Assembly: GCA_002350065.1 (NCBI GenBank) | Contig: DEDQ01000054.1 | Span: forward strand, 61,873 to 68,734 | Direction: 5' to 3' | DNA: 6,862 nucleotides | DNA from: Ruminococcus flavefaciens | GTDB lineage: Bacteria > Bacillota > Clostridia > Oscillospirales > Ruminococcaceae | In this document: positions 5,341-6,862 of the stretch, in pieces | Position numbering within the stretch: the stretch's first letter is position 1 | How the letters are laid out: every line of letters begins with the position of its first letter | The notes under the pieces: generated by a model | What the model saw: the letters and a program-made list of their open reading frames with translations, nothing else | Database searches by the model: none | Told to the model about the DNA's origin: nothing | Position numbers and translations under genes: made by a program

Positions 5341-5994
5341 TCATTCAAAAACCGTGTTGTCCTCGCGCAGTATCGCAAGTCTGCGGATATTCTGCGGCTC
5401 AAATGCAATGTCTGTTGTACGTCTTAATGCCTCTATAAATAATGTAGGGTTGTAGTTGGTCTGCGTTCCCGCGGGCAGGTACATTCGCATATCGACTGAA
5501 TCATCGGTCATTTCGCAAGTGAGCACTTCCATATCCGGCTTGATATCAACTGTCTTTATGCCCTTTTTCGTCTTTTTCTCAATGCATATCTCCGGCTGAG
5601 AAAGAAGCTCCTGAACCGCGTCATAAAGTCCCTGAGCGTTACCGCTCACGAGCGAGAAGCCGTACTCAGCCTTCGCGATGTAGGTTATCTTCTGTTTCTG
5701 CTCCGCTACCTTTACTATGCGCATTCCCTCCGGCATTACGGCGTTCAGCCTGTCGCGCACCTCGTCAAAGGGCACTTCCTCGTTGAGGTTGAAGTCGAGT
5801 ATCTCGCAGCTGCTCTCGAATCCCAGCGACAGCGCCAGCGCAAAGCTGTAGTAAGGATGCGGATTGAAGCCCTCCGTGTACCATATCGGCAGGCGCGAAC
5901 GTCGGAACGTCCTCAGCATACAGCGGTTGAGGTCGAGGTGGGAGATGTACTTCGCGCGTCCTGTCTTTTCAAATGTTGCTCTTACTCGTATCAA
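5341..5994 (-). CDS. DUF2344 / TIGR03936 family partner of a radical SAM protein
   Basis: A 217-residue protein of the DUF2344 (TIGR03936) family. Members are found either fused to, or encoded beside, radical SAM proteins of the TIGR03960 type, as here. Recognisable conserved parts are the N-terminal IRVRATFEKTGRAKYISHLD (residues 2-21), RRSRLPIWYTEGFNPHPYYS (31-50) with the family's EGFNPHP, and FALALSLGFES (51-61). The biochemical function is not known; a role with the radical SAM partner on a shared substrate is inferred from the tight linkage. The start is TTG at 5994, which forms a TTGA overlap with the TGA of the upstream gene; GGAGG lies eight bases upstream inside that gene's last codons. 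A TTG at 6000 is only two bases from the Shine-Dalgarno sequence and is unlikely. The overlap implies coupled translation and a matched amount of the two proteins. Confidence 0.92.
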   Translation of the reverse strand: MIRVRATFEKTGRAKYISHLDLNRCMLRTFRRSRLPIWYTEGFNPHPYYSFALALSLGFESSCEILDFNLNEEVPFDEVRDRLNAVMPEGMRIVKVAEQKQKITYIAKAEYGFSLVSGNAQGLYDAVQELLSQPEICIEKKTKKGIKTVDIKPDMEVLTCEMTDDSVDMRMYLPAGTQTNYNPTLFIEALRRTTDIAFEPQNIRRLAILREDNTVFE

Positions 5995-6862
5995 AAACAA
6001 TTCCTCCCCACTGCTTTATTGACTCCGCAGCCTGCACATTTCAGGCGGCAGTTCGGCGTCGTCTCGGCGCGGTGCGCCTTCTGGTTCTCGCGGATAAGGA
6101 AGTCCTTGCTGACGAAATAGTCAAGGTGGTCCCACGGCAGTATCTCGTCGTATCCGAATCTGCGGTTGGCGTAGAACGAGGGATCTATGCCGCAGTCAGA
6201 AAAGGCTTCGAGCCACTTGTCGAATTTGTAGTGCTCCTCCCAGCTGTCGAACTTGCAGCCCTTCTTCCATGCCGCATATATCGAGGGACAGAGCCTTCTG
6301 TCGCCCTTTGCAAGTATTACCTCGAGCATACTTACGTTCGGGTCGTGGTAGCTCACCTTTATCTTCTTGGTCTTGACTGAGTCGAGCAGGAGCTTCTGCT
6401 TGTGCTCTATCATCTCGCGCGTGTCCTGAGGCTCGAACTCGAACGGCGTGAACGGCTTCGGCACGAACGTCGCACAGCTCACCGAGACCTGCACTCCCCT
6501 GCCCTTCGGTCTGTTCTCAATGCTGTAGAAGAGGTCGACTATGCGCTGTGCAAGGTCGGCGATGCCGATGATGTCCTCGTCAGTCTCGGTCGGGTGTCCC
6601 ATCATGAAGTAGAGCTTAACGCTGCTGTAACCGCCCTCAAAGGCGATACGGCAGGTGTTCATTATCTCCTCCTCGGAGACGTTCTTGTTTATAACGTCGC
6701 GGAGACGCTGAGTTCCGCCCTCAGCCGCGAACGTAAGTCCGCTCTTGCGGACCTTCTTTATCTTTTCAAGCAGCGACTCCGAGAAATTGTCCACTCTGAG
6801 TGAAGGAAGTGAAAGATTTATCTTCTCGGCTGCTGTGTAGTCAATGAGCTGTGTCAGCATCG
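5991..6862 (-). CDS. TIGR03960-type radical SAM protein, C-terminal part (start outside the window)
   Basis: The visible 289 residues (counting the Met codon at 6860 as 1) are the C-terminal half of a large radical SAM protein. The N-terminal region and the CxxxCxxC iron-sulfur motif would lie beyond base 6862, so cofactor binding cannot be checked. Family landmarks present are LSLPSLRVDNFS (16-27), KSGLTFAAEGGTQRLRDVIN (39-58), VKLYFMMGHPTETDED (81-96), ATFVPKPFTPFEFEPQ (130-145), KGDRRLCPSIYAAWKKGCKF (185-204) and LPWDHLDYFVSKDFL (241-255). A C-terminal cysteine cluster, CRLKCAGCG (271-279), could bind a metal or a second cluster. The function is uncharacterised. It overlaps its DUF2344 partner by four bases (TTGA) and its last codons carry that gene's ribosome binding site. 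The Met at 6860 is almost certainly internal. Confidence 0.92.
   Translation of the reverse strand, partial: MLTQLIDYTAAEKINLSLPSLRVDNFSESLLEKIKKVRKSGLTFAAEGGTQRLRDVINKNVSEEEIMNTCRIAFEGGYSSVKLYFMMGHPTETDEDIIGIADLAQRIVDLFYSIENRPKGRGVQVSVSCATFVPKPFTPFEFEPQDTREMIEHKQKLLLDSVKTKKIKVSYHDPNVSMLEVILAKGDRRLCPSIYAAWKKGCKFDSWEEHYKFDKWLEAFSDCGIDPSFYANRRFGYDEILPWDHLDYFVSKDFLIRENQKAHRAETTPNCRLKCAGCGVNKAVGRNCF

Noticed and set aside
4482..5438. Plus-strand open frame of 318 codons
   Set aside because: It lies antisense to the methyltransferase, which has clear SAM motifs, and it shows no family features of its own. It is a shadow of a gene with few rare stops on the other strand.
6402..6803. Plus-strand open frame of 133 codons
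   Set aside because: Antisense to the radical SAM gene, with an unusual Arg/Leu/Val-rich composition and no motif.

Overview
The window reads as an ordinary chromosomal housekeeping region of a Gram-positive anaerobe of the class Clostridia. Every gene I can support lies on the minus strand. A Ruminococcus-like member of the Oscillospiraceae is the best guess. This rests on strong AGGAGG-type ribosome binding sites, two TTG starts, frequent ATA isoleucine codons in DNA of roughly balanced base composition, the Firmicutes order rplS - lepB - rbgA - rnhB - yraN, and the paired radical SAM / DUF2344 genes. The genus is an inference from style, not from a database match.

In transcription order (right to left): (1) 6862-5341 holds the C-terminal part of a large radical SAM protein, coupled through a TTGA stop/start overlap to its DUF2344 partner. 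(2) 5243-4452 is a class I SAM-dependent methyltransferase of unknown substrate. (3) 4451-4175 is a 277-base gap with a good sigma-A promoter (extended -10) and a predicted leader of about 216 nt, rich in hairpins, in front of ribosomal protein L19. (4) 4174-3830 is rplS. It is followed by a strong hairpin built from a 12-bp duplication and then by an intrinsic terminator. (5) 3719-516 is a tightly packed run of five genes: two tandem, divergent type I signal peptidases, the ribosome-assembly GTPase RbgA, ribonuclease HII, and a YraN/UPF0102 nuclease-like protein. Gaps here are 16 nt or less, and several Shine-Dalgarno sequences lie inside the upstream gene's last codons. (6) 434-1 is the N-terminal third of threonine synthase, probably with its own promoter.

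The genes fit a growth-linked theme. L19 and RbgA serve the large ribosomal subunit, the signal peptidases serve protein export, and RNase HII removes RNA from DNA. The rplS promoter probably drives the whole run, with the terminator after rplS lowering the downstream output.

I see no mobile element, CRISPR array, tRNA, rRNA or defence system. The least explained parts are the rplS leader, which has chains of mutually exclusive short stems and a 37-codon frame, the hairpin cassette between rplS and lepB, and the paired signal peptidases with altered box residues.
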